Below are positions 9,709 to 19,291 of a stretch of DNA of 64,000 nucleotides, one piece after another. How positions within the stretch are numbered: position 1 is the stretch's first letter; each line of letters opens with the position of its first letter. Under the pieces are notes generated by a model. The model ran no database searches, was not told the origin of the DNA, and worked only from the letters and a program-made list of their open reading frames with translations. Both the position numbers and the translations under genes were made by a program. The stretch covers positions 806,001-870,000 of the forward strand of contig NZ_BMIB01000003.1 in assembly GCF_014641615.1 (NCBI RefSeq). Reading direction: 5' to 3'. Source of the stretch: Filimonas zeae (GTDB lineage Bacteria > Bacteroidota > Bacteroidia > Chitinophagales > Chitinophagaceae).

Positions 9709-12700
9709 TCAGAAGGTAAACTGTACACCAGCCAGGTAGCTGCGCGACATGGGATATACCAGGTTGTCAATACCTACCTGCGTGTTAGAACCGCCAAAGG
9801 CGTTCACTTCCGGGTCGTACCCACTATAACGGGTAAACGTAAACAGGTTGTTGCCGCTGAGGTATACCCGTATGTTGCTTACCCCTTTTATGCGTGGCAG
9901 TGTATACCCCAGGGTAATGTTCTTTACCCGTACAAAAGAACCATCTTCCACAAAGCGGTTGGTAATAGGCAAACGCCCGCCCTGGTAACCACTTACATAT
10001 TCATTGGCAGCATTCGTGGGCGACCAGCGGTTGCTCATACCTGCCACCACATTGCGTTGCCCCAATGGATTTTCGAAAGTATAGCGGCTAAGGTTGTACA
10101 GGTCGTTGCCCTGTACTCCGGAAACAAAAGCACTGAAATCGAACTTCCGGTAAGATAAGTTGGTAGAGAAGCCAAAAATGAAGCTGGGGTTGGCATTACC
10201 GGTAATCACCTGGTCATCGGCTGTAATGCGGCCATCTTTTACCACATCGGCTACCTTTACCCCACCGGTGCGGCTGCCCGAACCTTCCATAATGGTTTCC
10301 CCCGTTTGGTAAATGCCATCGAATACATAGGTTTTATAAATACCCAGCGGCTGACCGGTTTGCAGCACCACATAGTTGTTTACCACATACTCTTTAACAT
10401 TATCCGCCAGGTTAATGAGCTTGTTGCGGTTGAAGGTAATGTTGCCATTTACCGTCCACTTCACTGCCTTTTCTAATATACGGGCACTTACACTCAGCTC
10501 CAGTCCCTTATTTTCAATACTGGCGAAGTTGCCTGTTACTGACTGGTAGCCGGATGAGTAAGGAAGGTTGCGCACAAACAACAGGTCGTCGGTACGTTTG
10601 TGGTAATAATCCGCAATAAAAGAGAGGCGGTTGTTGAGTATCGAAAGATCTACGCCGACATCCAGCTGGGTTGATTTCTCCCAACGCAGGTCTTTATTGG
10701 GTATACCCGTTGGGCTTACCCCTATGGTATAAATGTGATTGAACTGGTAGTTGCTTCCGGAGCCCACCAGAGCCAGTGAGTTGTAGGGCCCGATAGCGGC
10801 TGCATTACCTGTTACGCCATAGCTGCCCCGCAGTTTCAGATCGCTGAAAAAATCCTGCCGCTGCAGTAAGGGTTCGTCAATAATGCGCCAGGCCGCAGAC
10901 ACTGCAGGAAAGAAACCATATTTATTGTTCTCGCCAAATTTAGAAGCACCATCATAACGCATGGTTACATCTATAAAATACCGGTTTTTAAAGCCATAGT
11001 TCAGGCGGCCCATATAGCTGTCCAGCCTTTCTTCGGTACGGTAGCTGCCCACCGTTCTGTTTACCGCCAGGCCAATGGCTTCGTTGGTAGTTACATCGTT
11101 AGGAAAACCGCTGGCCTCAATGCTGTTGGAGTTACCCGTATTTTTTTGCGTACCCCATACACCCGTCACTTTCAGGGAATGTTCGCCCAGGTTGCGCTGC
11201 CAGGTAAGAATACTTTCATGCAGCAATGCCGTACCATTACTGTTACCCTTGTAAGCACTGCCGGAACTGGAATTTTTTTCCAGACTGCCGAGAATGTATA
11301 GCGGTGAATATCTGTCTGCCAGGGTGGAAGAAAGATCAGCATTGAAAGAGGCCCGGTAGGTTAACCCCGCTGTAATTTTAGCTTCGGCATAAAGGTTGGC
11401 CATGTTGCGTTTAATAGCCTTCTGATTCAGTACCTCAGCCATGCCCAGCGGATTTACTACTTCGCGGTAACGGCCATTAAACTGGTCGGAGAAAGGATAA
11501 ATGCTGCCATCTTCCCGGTAAGGCTGCAACGTGGGCGGAGCGCCTAAAGCTGCCCCTACAATACTGGCAGTAGCCAGGCCGTCTAGCCCGGTAGCACCGG
11601 TGGGGATGGTATTGTTGATAGAGTAACTGCCCAATACGGTGGCTCCCATGCGAAAGCGATCACTGATTTTATGATCGATGTTGAGGCGCAGTGAATATCT
11701 TTTAAAATTGGAATTGATAATGATGCCATCCTGGTTAAAATAGTTGCCGCTTATACTGAACTGTGTTTTCTCACTGCCACCCGATACGGATAGCTGGTAG
11801 TTTTGTATAATGGCATCGCGGAAAAGCAGATCCTGCCAGTCTATACCCTTGCCCAGCGAATCGGGGTTGATGTAGATGGCAGCATTGTACACTTCGTTTT
11901 CCAGTTTGGCAAAGCCGGCAGCATTGAGCATGTCAATGGTTTTTGTTACCTGCTGAATACCCTGGTAGGTTTCCAGCTGTACCCTTGTAGGCCCGTTCTT
12001 ACCCCGCCTGGTGGATATAATGACCACACCATTGGCGCCACGCGCACCGTAAATAGCTGTGGCTGATGCATCTTTCAGTACCTCTACCGATTCTATGTCG
12101 TTGGGGTTGATGGTTGATAGCGGACTGGCATCCGTTACGCTGGCCTCATTGCTTATCTGTATACCATCTACTATGTACAAAGGTTCGGAAGAGCCGTTGA
12201 TGGAGTTGGTGCCCCGGATACGCACACTGATGCTGCCCCCCGGCGCCGCATTGTTCTGGGTAATCTGTACACCCGATACCCGCGCCTGCAGCCCCTGGGC
12301 CACATTCACTACCGGCGTTTGGGTAATATCGGCCGATTTAACACTGGCTATAGCGCCGGTGGTGGCGGCTTTGCGTTGGGTGCCATACCCTACCACTACC
12401 ACATCGTCCAGTTTATTTACATCTACCTCCAGGGTAATAGTGAGCGTGCGTTGGTTATTCACGGGCACTTCCAGGCTTTTATAACCCTTGTAAGTGATTA
12501 CCAGTACTGCAGTGGGCAATACCCCAGCCAGCCTGAACCGGCCTTCGGCATTGGTGGTAGTAACCTGCGGGGTGCCCTTAACCGTAACGCTGGCCCCGGA
12601 AAGCGGAATATGGCTTGCATCGGACACCTGCCCTTCTACAATCTGGTTGCCGTTTTGGGCCTGAGCAAAAAAGGAGCAGCAAAGAAGCAAAAGGGTTACC

Positions 12701-12741
12701 AGAGGAACTGTCGTCAGTTCCCTTAATTTCATTACATTCAT
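9709..12741 (-). CDS. SusC/RagA-family TonB-linked outer-membrane channel (PUL 1)
   Basis: Outer-membrane TonB-dependent glycan importer, 1010 residues. A signal peptide (residues about 1-28, ending FFAQAQ) is followed by a carboxypeptidase-D-like regulatory domain (about 32-110), the SusC TonB-box region DDVVVVGYGTQRKAATTGAI, the plug domain with IRGTNSINGSSEPLYIVDG and DASATAIYGARGANGVVIIS, and a 22-strand type barrel ending in an aromatic residue (GVQFTF). It is the first gene of the PUL 1 operon. The divergent LacI-type regulator starts 210 bp upstream, and an inverted repeat lies in that gap. An in-frame ATG three codons later (MKLREL) is an alternative start. Confidence 0.94.
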   Translation of the reverse strand: MNVMKLRELTTVPLVTLLLLCCSFFAQAQNGNQIVEGQVSDASHIPLSGASVTVKGTPQVTTTNAEGRFRLAGVLPTAVLVITYKGYKSLEVPVNNQRTLTITLEVDVNKLDDVVVVGYGTQRKAATTGAIASVKSADITQTPVVNVAQGLQARVSGVQITQNNAAPGGSISVRIRGTNSINGSSEPLYIVDGIQISNEASVTDASPLSTINPNDIESVEVLKDASATAIYGARGANGVVIISTRRGKNGPTRVQLETYQGIQQVTKTIDMLNAAGFAKLENEVYNAAIYINPDSLGKGIDWQDLLFRDAIIQNYQLSVSGGSEKTQFSISGNYFNQDGIIINSNFKRYSLRLNIDHKISDRFRMGATVLGSYSINNTIPTGATGLDGLATASIVGAALGAPPTLQPYREDGSIYPFSDQFNGRYREVVNPLGMAEVLNQKAIKRNMANLYAEAKITAGLTYRASFNADLSSTLADRYSPLYILGSLEKNSSSGSAYKGNSNGTALLHESILTWQRNLGEHSLKVTGVWGTQKNTGNSNSIEASGFPNDVTTNEAIGLAVNRTVGSYRTEERLDSYMGRLNYGFKNRYFIDVTMRYDGASKFGENNKYGFFPAVSAAWRIIDEPLLQRQDFFSDLKLRGSYGVTGNAAAIGPYNSLALVGSGSNYQFNHIYTIGVSPTGIPNKDLRWEKSTQLDVGVDLSILNNRLSFIADYYHKRTDDLLFVRNLPYSSGYQSVTGNFASIENKGLELSVSARILEKAVKWTVNGNITFNRNKLINLADNVKEYVVNNYVVLQTGQPLGIYKTYVFDGIYQTGETIMEGSGSRTGGVKVADVVKDGRITADDQVITGNANPSFIFGFSTNLSYRKFDFSAFVSGVQGNDLYNLSRYTFENPLGQRNVVAGMSNRWSPTNAANEYVSGYQGGRLPITNRFVEDGSFVRVKNITLGYTLPRIKGVSNIRVYLSGNNLFTFTRYSGYDPEVNAFGGSNTQVGIDNLVYPMSRSYLAGVQFTF

Positions 12742-12863
12742 ATGGCAATATTTTTTACATAAGCATTAGAAGAAACGCATAAGCACAGGCATGTCTGCAA
12801 TCTTATTTGCCAATATTAGAAAGAATTTATACCGCTGTATGCAGCTGAGACCACAGGTTCTAC

Positions 12864-12889
12864 CGGGAACGTTTGCGGTATCGTTCCCG
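12864..12889. promoter_or_regulatory. Inverted repeat, candidate LacI-family operator
   Basis: Half-sites CGGGAACG (12864-12871) and CGTTCCCG (12882-12889) are perfect inverted repeats with a 10-bp spacer. A second, overlapping palindrome GTATCG-TTCC-CGATAC covers about 12878-12893. The site lies between the divergent susC and LacI-type genes. LacI-family proteins bind such palindromes, so autoregulation and control of PUL 1 are the likely roles (inference). Confidence 0.5.
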
Positions 12890-12950
12890 ATACATGCGTA
12901 TTGCAGGATTGCTGTTTTCTTTGTAACCAAAACCAATACTATCTACCGGC

Positions 12951-14108
12951 ATGATTAAATGCGCTCAATGCAAACAGGTGCATGCTATTACCAAAGCAGG
13001 CATTGTAAGAGGCCGTCAACGCTATCATTGTAAAGACTGCCATGTATATTTTACCCTGCCGGAAGCAGCCGCTGCGCCTGTTGCTGAAAAACAGCAGGCC
13101 ATGCCTACCATCCGGGATATTGCCACGGCCCTCAACATCTCTAAGTCTACCGTGTCCCGGGCCCTGCAGGCACACAGCGATATCAATGCCCAAACGCGCA
13201 AGGCGGTGCTGGAAATGGCGCAAAAGCTCAACTACCACCCCAACTACATGGCGCAAAGCCTGGTGAACAAAAAGAGCAATACCATCGGCATACTGGTACC
13301 CGAATTTGTGAACTATTACTTTCCTGCCCTCATTATAGCTGCACAGGAAGTGGCTGCGGAGGCAGGTTACAATGTCATCATCTGCCAGTCGCAGGAGTCG
13401 GCAGGTACAGAAAAGGCCAATGTGGATGTATTGTTATCAGGCCGCGTGGAGGGGGTTATTGCCTCCATGACCAAAGAAACAAAGCAGTACGATCATTTCC
13501 GGTCGCTGGAGCAGCACAACATTCCCGTGGTGTTTTTCAACCGCATCTGCGAAGCCATGAACACCTCGCGGGTAACGGTGAATGATTATGAAGGCGCTTA
13601 TAAAGGCGTGGAGCATCTGATTAAAAACGGATACAAAAAAATAGCACACATAGGCGGCCCTCCCAGTCTGCTGCTGAGCCAGAACCGGCTGAATGGCTAT
13701 CTGGATGCACTAAAAAAATACCGCATTCCCGTGCAGGAGAAATACATACTGCCTTACAACCTTACGGGGCGCCATGCCACCCAATGTGCCCAAAAGCTGT
13801 TGAAGATGCGTGACCGGCCGGATGCTATTTTTTGCCTTAACGACATCTGCACCACCCATACCCTTTTTGCAGCTAAGTCTTTACAAATACAGGTGCCGCA
13901 GCAACTGGGCATTGCCGGCTTCAGTAACAACCCTTTCTCGGCCCATGTAGAGCCGGCATTGACCACCATAGAACAACCTATTCAGGAAATGGGCCGGGTG
14001 GCTATGCGGCTGCTGATAGACCATATTACCAAAGGGTTTGGCAAATACAAGCCTGTACACCGGATACTGCCTGCCAAACTGGTGGTACGGCAATCATCGG
14101 TGAGGTGA
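12951..14108 (+). CDS. LacI-family regulator with N-terminal transposase-like zinc ribbon
   Basis: A 385-residue transcription regulator in three parts. Residues 1-35 contain Cys4-x2-Cys7 and Cys27-x2-Cys30 around GIVRGRQRYHCKDC, which resembles the zinc ribbon of IS1/InsA-type transposase proteins. Residues about 46-100 are a normal LacI helix-turn-helix (TIRDIATALNISKSTVSRAL) with hinge helix. Residues 105-380 are the periplasmic-binding-protein-like effector domain (NTIGILVPEF to GIAGFSNNPFSAHVEPALTT). It is divergent from PUL 1 and probably senses its breakdown product. The extra ribbon may add a DNA contact. The downstream gluconolactonase-like gene starts about 30 bp after its stop. Confidence 0.9.
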   Translation: MIKCAQCKQVHAITKAGIVRGRQRYHCKDCHVYFTLPEAAAAPVAEKQQAMPTIRDIATALNISKSTVSRALQAHSDINAQTRKAVLEMAQKLNYHPNYMAQSLVNKKSNTIGILVPEFVNYYFPALIIAAQEVAAEAGYNVIICQSQESAGTEKANVDVLLSGRVEGVIASMTKETKQYDHFRSLEQHNIPVVFFNRICEAMNTSRVTVNDYEGAYKGVEHLIKNGYKKIAHIGGPPSLLLSQNRLNGYLDALKKYRIPVQEKYILPYNLTGRHATQCAQKLLKMRDRPDAIFCLNDICTTHTLFAAKSLQIQVPQQLGIAGFSNNPFSAHVEPALTTIEQPIQEMGRVAMRLLIDHITKGFGKYKPVHRILPAKLVVRQSSVR

Positions 14109-14137
14109 ACGCGAAAATTAAAATAATAAATCATAAA

Positions 14138-15046
14138 ATGAATCATCTATATTACTTAGTCAGGCTATGCTTTTCTTTTCTATACGTACTGCTTTTTTCG
14201 CTCACTTCATTGCAGGTCAGTGCCCAGCTGTTCAACCAGGATAGTTTACAACTCATCTCCCGCCAGTTTACCTTTACGGAAGGGCCGGCGGTAAATGCAA
14301 AAGGCGATATTTATTTTACGGATCAACCGAACAATCAGATCTGGAAATACGACACAAACGGAAACCTTTCTTTGTTTATGGATAACGCCGGCCGCGCAAA
14401 TGGAACCTATTTTGATAAACATGGCCAGCTGTTGGTTTGTGCGGATGAAAACAATGAGTTATGGTGTGTTAGTAAAAATAAAAAAGTAAAAGTATTGCTA
14501 TCCACTGTAGATGGCAGAAAACTGAACGGGCCTAATGATCTTTGGGTTGATGCTAAAGGTGGCATCTATTTTACAGATCCCTATTATCAGCGGGATTACT
14601 GGACAAGGAAAAAGCCTGAAATGGAAGGACAGAAAGTCTATTACCTGCCCCCTGGTAAAAAGGTCAGCGTAAGAGTGGTGGCGGAAGATGTAGCTAAACC
14701 CAATGGTATCGTAGGCTCAGCAGATGGTAAATATTTATATGTTGCAGATATTCAGCGTAACAAAGTATATCGTTACTCCATTGGCAAAAACGGTGATCTC
14801 GGCGATCAGACACAGATCATTAACCAGGGTGCTGATGGTATTACGCTTGACAGCAGGGGTAATTTTTATCTGGCAGGTAATGGTGTTACCATTTTTAATC
14901 CCGAAGGCGTAAAGATTGGTCATATTGAGGTAAAAGAGCCATGGACAAGTAATGTGTGTTTTGGCGGAAAAAACCATTCAGACCTCTTTATTACTGCTTC
15001 AACCGCGGTTTATACCATTCCCATGCAGGTAAAGGGAATAGAATAA
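14138..15046 (+). CDS. SMP-30/gluconolactonase-family secreted protein
   Basis: Six-bladed beta-propeller of the SMP-30/gluconolactonase/LRE family, which hydrolyses sugar lactones. The motif FTEGPAVNAKGDIYFTD near the mature N terminus, LNGPNDLWVDAKGGIYFTDP in the middle and KPNGIVGSADGKYLYVAD later are the repeated propeller strands with metal-ligand positions (Glu, Asn, Asp). I chose the ATG at 14138, because it opens directly onto a signal peptide (MNHLYYLVRLCFSF, ending VSAQ). An in-frame GTG at 14105 overlapping the LacI stop is possible but less likely. It is co-directional with the LacI-type gene and may act on the lactone made by the PUL 1 oxidoreductase (inference). Confidence 0.85.
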   Translation: MNHLYYLVRLCFSFLYVLLFSLTSLQVSAQLFNQDSLQLISRQFTFTEGPAVNAKGDIYFTDQPNNQIWKYDTNGNLSLFMDNAGRANGTYFDKHGQLLVCADENNELWCVSKNKKVKVLLSTVDGRKLNGPNDLWVDAKGGIYFTDPYYQRDYWTRKKPEMEGQKVYYLPPGKKVSVRVVAEDVAKPNGIVGSADGKYLYVADIQRNKVYRYSIGKNGDLGDQTQIINQGADGITLDSRGNFYLAGNGVTIFNPEGVKIGHIEVKEPWTSNVCFGGKNHSDLFITASTAVYTIPMQVKGIE

Positions 15047-15168
15047 AGCCTGTGAATCTCAGCTCCCCGGCGTAGTGAGATCGGGGCATTGCGTAGCCAA
15101 ACTGCGGAACAATTGAAAAATAGTCAGGGTAACTTATATTTGTTTATACAGCTACCTATTTGCCTGTT

Positions 15169-18100
15169 ATGAAAACACCTTCGCCACAACATACTAATAC
15201 CGAAAATGCCACCCATACAAGCGGTATCGTAAGTGCTAATCCCCTGCAAATGCTTACTGCGGGCGAAGAGACAGAAACAAAGCCTGTTAAACACAATCCC
15301 TTTCTCAGAATTACGGAAAGCAAAGGCACTCACAATCCGCTGCAACTGTTAAAGCAAACAGTAGTTACTTCCGGGGCAGCGACACAGCTTATTTCAGATT
15401 TCAGCCGTGCTGTGCTGGAACAAATTGTGATTCCGGTGCTGGAAAACGCGGCGGCCCGCTACCCCGATTTGCCTGCTATGTTTAATCCGGCACTGGCGGC
15501 ATTAAGAGGATGTTTAATGGATGATGATGACAAAAAAGGAGAAGCGCAGGTAGCTGAAGAAGCTATTGCCGCTTTTTTTGGCGATGCATTTGAACGTTAC
15601 CGGTTAACGCCAGGGCTGGAAATTGTTGGTACTTTGAGATCGGAGATCGTTACTAAAATAAATATACAGCTGAAAAACCCTTTGCTGGCACAACTGGACC
15701 GGCAGCATGCACGCATGCAACGGGCCAAAGACACCGATGGATACGTTGAAATTGATCCTGCAACTGTAAATAAAAATATGCCCGCTCCACAACCCCTGCT
15801 GAGAGGTTTAATCTGGAATCTGCATGGCTTTTCCAACGTAATCAATAACAGAGACCGGGCGGACTTCCGGGTCATTGGCGGTGGACGCCATAATACCAGA
15901 AAGGGAATGGTGAATGAACTTATCGGGAGTGTTGGAAACAAGATGCAGGGTAATAACCCAGGCCTGGACGCTGTAACCGCGCAGGAAACAGAGGTAATGT
16001 TTGAAATGTGGAAACTGAATACGGAGCAACTGGAAAGCGTGGCCAGCCCCCTGCTTACCAGGGAACAGATAAAAGCTGTTTTTGCTTTTGTACGCAAGAT
16101 GAATAAAAATTTTACTGATCGTTTTTTTGTAAGGGAAGCTGGCAAATACCGCATTGCGCCACTGTATAGAGTTGAAGTGATAGAAGCTCTGGAAAACTAT
16201 CAGAAGATACTGGGCGACGATCAGAAAAAAACGTTCAATGCCATTGATAAATTATTAAATCAGCTGCGTGCTAATGAGGTGGTTCATCAATTAAAAAATA
16301 ACTACGGCTTTATCACTACCCTGCTGCAGTCATTTCAGAATGCCTCACTTCCGCCGGATGGTGACGAGCCTGCCTTGCTGCACCTGATTAGCCGTGTAAA
16401 AGAACTAAGACAGGTGATTAAAGCGTTGAGTACTTTTCAGCTGGAAAATGCTACCAATCCTTTACACCAGGCGCTTGGCAACCTTAGCAAGGCCTTGAAT
16501 GCCTTAATTAACCGGAAGGGTTCGGAGGAGTACCGTACAGACGATATGAATCTGGCGGTATACCTGGATAAGGAACTGAATAAATATGCAATTGTATCGC
16601 ACCTTACTTCCCTGCTCGCAAACAATCAGTTGAATCTTGACTTTATGCTGCTGAACGAAATGAACCGCGGTATTCTGTCTTTTACCAGCGAAGTGGATAG
16701 GGTTACGCAACATAAATATGGCGTGGCGCAAGGCCCCCAGATGGCTGCTATGAATAAAGAGGGCCAGGGTACGCAAAGGGAATATTACCCGCTGGTATAT
16801 GATAAACAGAAGTTTGACCATAAAGGCTATTTTTATGTAGGTGTTCAACGTACAAAAACCGTAAGCAACAGGGCTTACGCAGATGATACTATTGAATGGA
16901 TGAAACCGGAAAAAAGAAAGAAACTGCCATCCGGATCTCAGCAGCAAACAGAGGGATACCTTGATTACAGGCCGATTATTGTTCATCGTCTTACCAGAAA
17001 AAACGCAATACCGTTACCACAGCAGCCACAGCAGGAAATATGGCTGGCGGCTGTACACACCACCCCATATGGTAATGAGTTTGACAGACAGAAAATATTT
17101 AAAGAACTGGAAGGTCCGCTTAAAACGCTGAAAACAATTGCTAATGACAGGAAGGCTGAGTTGATTATCGGAGGTGACTTTTATATAGCTGCTGAGGCAT
17201 TGGCTAAGGTGCCCGATGGAGATAAGATGGCCGGATCGAAACAGCAGAATGCACCGGGCAGATTAGAGATTGATGCCAGCGTGGGCGATCAGAATCAGAA
17301 CCGCAACCTGCGAACCCGTAATGGAGAGGTATCCAGCTTTACAAAGCATCTTTCCGGTGACAGTTTTCCAACAACGGGTTGGAAAGGCAGTAACAAAAAT
17401 ATGGGTCTGGCAGATATCAGATCAATAACCGGTACCAATAAAAACTCAAAGGGGCTGCAAAGTGCAGACTACTTTGTATTACCCGGCGTTGATGCACATC
17501 GTGTACGTGTAGGACTGATTGATCCGCGTACCAAAGCCATTGTAGAGCTGGAGACGGATGAAAAACAGATATCGAAGCATAACTTCTTTTTCAGCGATCA
17601 TCTTATCAGTGCTATTGAAAAATATGCTACCCGGGAAGATAAAGAAAAGGCGCAGGTACATGGCCGGCTTAATATGGATAAGCTGGATATGATTCCTGAA
17701 AATCTGACGGCGCTTAAAAGTGACTCACGGGCATTAAAATATGATGTAGGAGATTTTGAACCACAGCCCGGCACGGCCAGCATTATTACCACAGTATTGT
17801 TTCGTGTGTGGAATAGGATTAAAACAGAACTGGATAGGAATAACAACATAGCTCCCCATGACCTGCAAAAATGGGGCGACTTGCTCGTATGGATTGACAC
17901 TACCAGGCAACGCCTGAAAAAACGGTTTTATTCGTCAGGTGATAAGGAGAATATGAATGAGCTTATAGCCGTATTACAATCCCTGGGCGACGCCAGTATT
18001 AACGAACAGGCAGCCCTTGTACAAAGCATGATTGATCATTTTCCGGAAAAACATGAAACCGGCGATGGTGACACGTTTACAACGGGTGTTGACGCAAGAA

Positions 18101-18534
18101 CGCTGAAGTCTGACAAAGTGGAGATAACCTCTCCTTCGCACTATCCCTCATGGCAGGAATTACCCGCTACAGTACAAAAGGCATTTGGGGAAAACCTGCA
18201 ACTGACTACCTCACTCAATGCCGGTAGTGATACGGAAGCTATTATTAATGCACTTCAGTATCATAGCGAACCACAGGTGCAAAACCTGTTAGCGGCCCTG
18301 CGTAAAACCCGCAGTATTGATCATCCGGAAGTTATCAGGTTAATAGGTGCGGCAGGCTTCTCCATTTATGTTTACCGGCTGGTATTTATGAAGCAGGAAT
18401 CTAAAAAATATGTAAACGTACTTAAATACCGATATGGCAGAGGGCTTCCGTTGGAACTGCGTATACTGGAGATAAGTTCTGGTATCATACTGCCTCCGTT
18501 TATTTTTTCGGGTTATTACCAGTTGGGCAAATGA
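15169..18534 (+). CDS. Large protein with an endonuclease/exonuclease/phosphatase-like core
   Basis: A 1121-residue protein without a signal peptide, starting at ATG 15169 (an in-frame TTG lies 9 bp earlier). The first 60 residues repeat a short motif: NPLQML, NPFLRI, NPLQLL. Scattered EEP-superfamily (DNase I/CdtB-like) landmarks follow in the right order: WNLHG at 216-220, LLNEMN with E497, HTTP with H630, GGDF with D670, SADYF, and SDH at 809-811. Helical insertions of 250 residues separate the first two landmarks. The usual Asn of the GDFN motif is Tyr672 here. After residue 830 there is a helical region with no domain I recognise. It could be a nuclease or phosphoesterase toxin delivered by a secretion machine. 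Function is inference; no immunity gene was recognised. Confidence 0.6.
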   Translation: MKTPSPQHTNTENATHTSGIVSANPLQMLTAGEETETKPVKHNPFLRITESKGTHNPLQLLKQTVVTSGAATQLISDFSRAVLEQIVIPVLENAAARYPDLPAMFNPALAALRGCLMDDDDKKGEAQVAEEAIAAFFGDAFERYRLTPGLEIVGTLRSEIVTKINIQLKNPLLAQLDRQHARMQRAKDTDGYVEIDPATVNKNMPAPQPLLRGLIWNLHGFSNVINNRDRADFRVIGGGRHNTRKGMVNELIGSVGNKMQGNNPGLDAVTAQETEVMFEMWKLNTEQLESVASPLLTREQIKAVFAFVRKMNKNFTDRFFVREAGKYRIAPLYRVEVIEALENYQKILGDDQKKTFNAIDKLLNQLRANEVVHQLKNNYGFITTLLQSFQNASLPPDGDEPALLHLISRVKELRQVIKALSTFQLENATNPLHQALGNLSKALNALINRKGSEEYRTDDMNLAVYLDKELNKYAIVSHLTSLLANNQLNLDFMLLNEMNRGILSFTSEVDRVTQHKYGVAQGPQMAAMNKEGQGTQREYYPLVYDKQKFDHKGYFYVGVQRTKTVSNRAYADDTIEWMKPEKRKKLPSGSQQQTEGYLDYRPIIVHRLTRKNAIPLPQQPQQEIWLAAVHTTPYGNEFDRQKIFKELEGPLKTLKTIANDRKAELIIGGDFYIAAEALAKVPDGDKMAGSKQQNAPGRLEIDASVGDQNQNRNLRTRNGEVSSFTKHLSGDSFPTTGWKGSNKNMGLADIRSITGTNKNSKGLQSADYFVLPGVDAHRVRVGLIDPRTKAIVELETDEKQISKHNFFFSDHLISAIEKYATREDKEKAQVHGRLNMDKLDMIPENLTALKSDSRALKYDVGDFEPQPGTASIITTVLFRVWNRIKTELDRNNNIAPHDLQKWGDLLVWIDTTRQRLKKRFYSSGDKENMNELIAVLQSLGDASINEQAALVQSMIDHFPEKHETGDGDTFTTGVDARTLKSDKVEITSPSHYPSWQELPATVQKAFGENLQLTTSLNAGSDTEAIINALQYHSEPQVQNLLAALRKTRSIDHPEVIRLIGAAGFSIYVYRLVFMKQESKKYVNVLKYRYGRGLPLELRILEISSGIILPPFIFSGYYQLGK

Positions 18535-18646
18535 TTACGCCGGTTACTTATCCTGATATATTATCGTGTCTGCCTGTTGAATCGTCTGGGACTGATTTGC
18601 GGTGTCAGTTGTATATTGCCTCCGGATTAACCAATAATCAATCGCC

Positions 18647-19234
18647 ATGGCGGAGCAACTCATTACTGCATTAAGAAAGGATGTAACAGTAACGGACGAA
18701 GAGGCTGCCTACATACTGTCCTTTTTTCAAAAACGCATTTTCAGGCGCAACAGTATATTGCTCCGCACCGGAGAGGTAGCGCACGAGGTGTTTTTTGTAG
18801 TAGAAGGCGCTTTGCACCAGTTTTATATTGACGAAGCAGGCAATGAGCGTACCTGCAACTTTACCTTTGAAAATGATTTTGTTACCGACCTGGAAAGCTT
18901 TTCGCAGCAAACACGGTCGGCATCTTCTATTAAAGCCCTTACCGAAACCACCTGCCTTATCAGCCGCTGTACAGATGTGGTAACGCTGCTACAGGAATCT
19001 CCTGCCATGAATACCTTCTTTAACAAACTGGTAGAGCGTATTGCCGCCAAAAGTATCAAGCGAACCCAGGCGCTACTCTCCTTTTCGCCCGAAAAGCAAT
19101 TTATTACGCTTATGGAGGAGCAGCCGGACATTCTGCAGCGCGTACCTCAGCGCTATATAGCCCAGTACCTGGGCATTGCTCCCGAAAGTCTCAGTCGTAT
19201 CAGAAAACGATTAATGAGCGCCGGAAAATCTTAA
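18647..19234 (+). CDS. Crp/Fnr-family transcription regulator
   Basis: A 195-residue cyclic-nucleotide-binding-fold regulator. The beta-barrel spans about residues 25-120 (FRRNSILLRTGEVAHEVFFVVEGALHQFY). The C-terminal winged helix is short, with the recognition helix YIAQYLGIAPESLSRIRKRL typical of Bacteroidota Crp/Fnr proteins. No cysteines consistent with an Fe-S cluster are seen. The NAD-dependent epimerase-like gene follows 57 bp later on the same strand and may be its target. Ligand unknown. Confidence 0.88.
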   Translation: MAEQLITALRKDVTVTDEEAAYILSFFQKRIFRRNSILLRTGEVAHEVFFVVEGALHQFYIDEAGNERTCNFTFENDFVTDLESFSQQTRSASSIKALTETTCLISRCTDVVTLLQESPAMNTFFNKLVERIAAKSIKRTQALLSFSPEKQFITLMEEQPDILQRVPQRYIAQYLGIAPESLSRIRKRLMSAGKS

Positions 19235-19291
19235 CCAGGGTCATTGTTTTCAGCCTGGCCGCGGTAATACATTTGCTTCAAATACATAACC

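Noticed and set aside
12951-13060. Insertion sequence inside or next to the LacI gene
   Set aside because: Only the zinc ribbon resembles IS1 proteins. There is no DDE catalytic domain, no terminal inverted repeat and the ribbon is in frame with the LacI helix-turn-helix.
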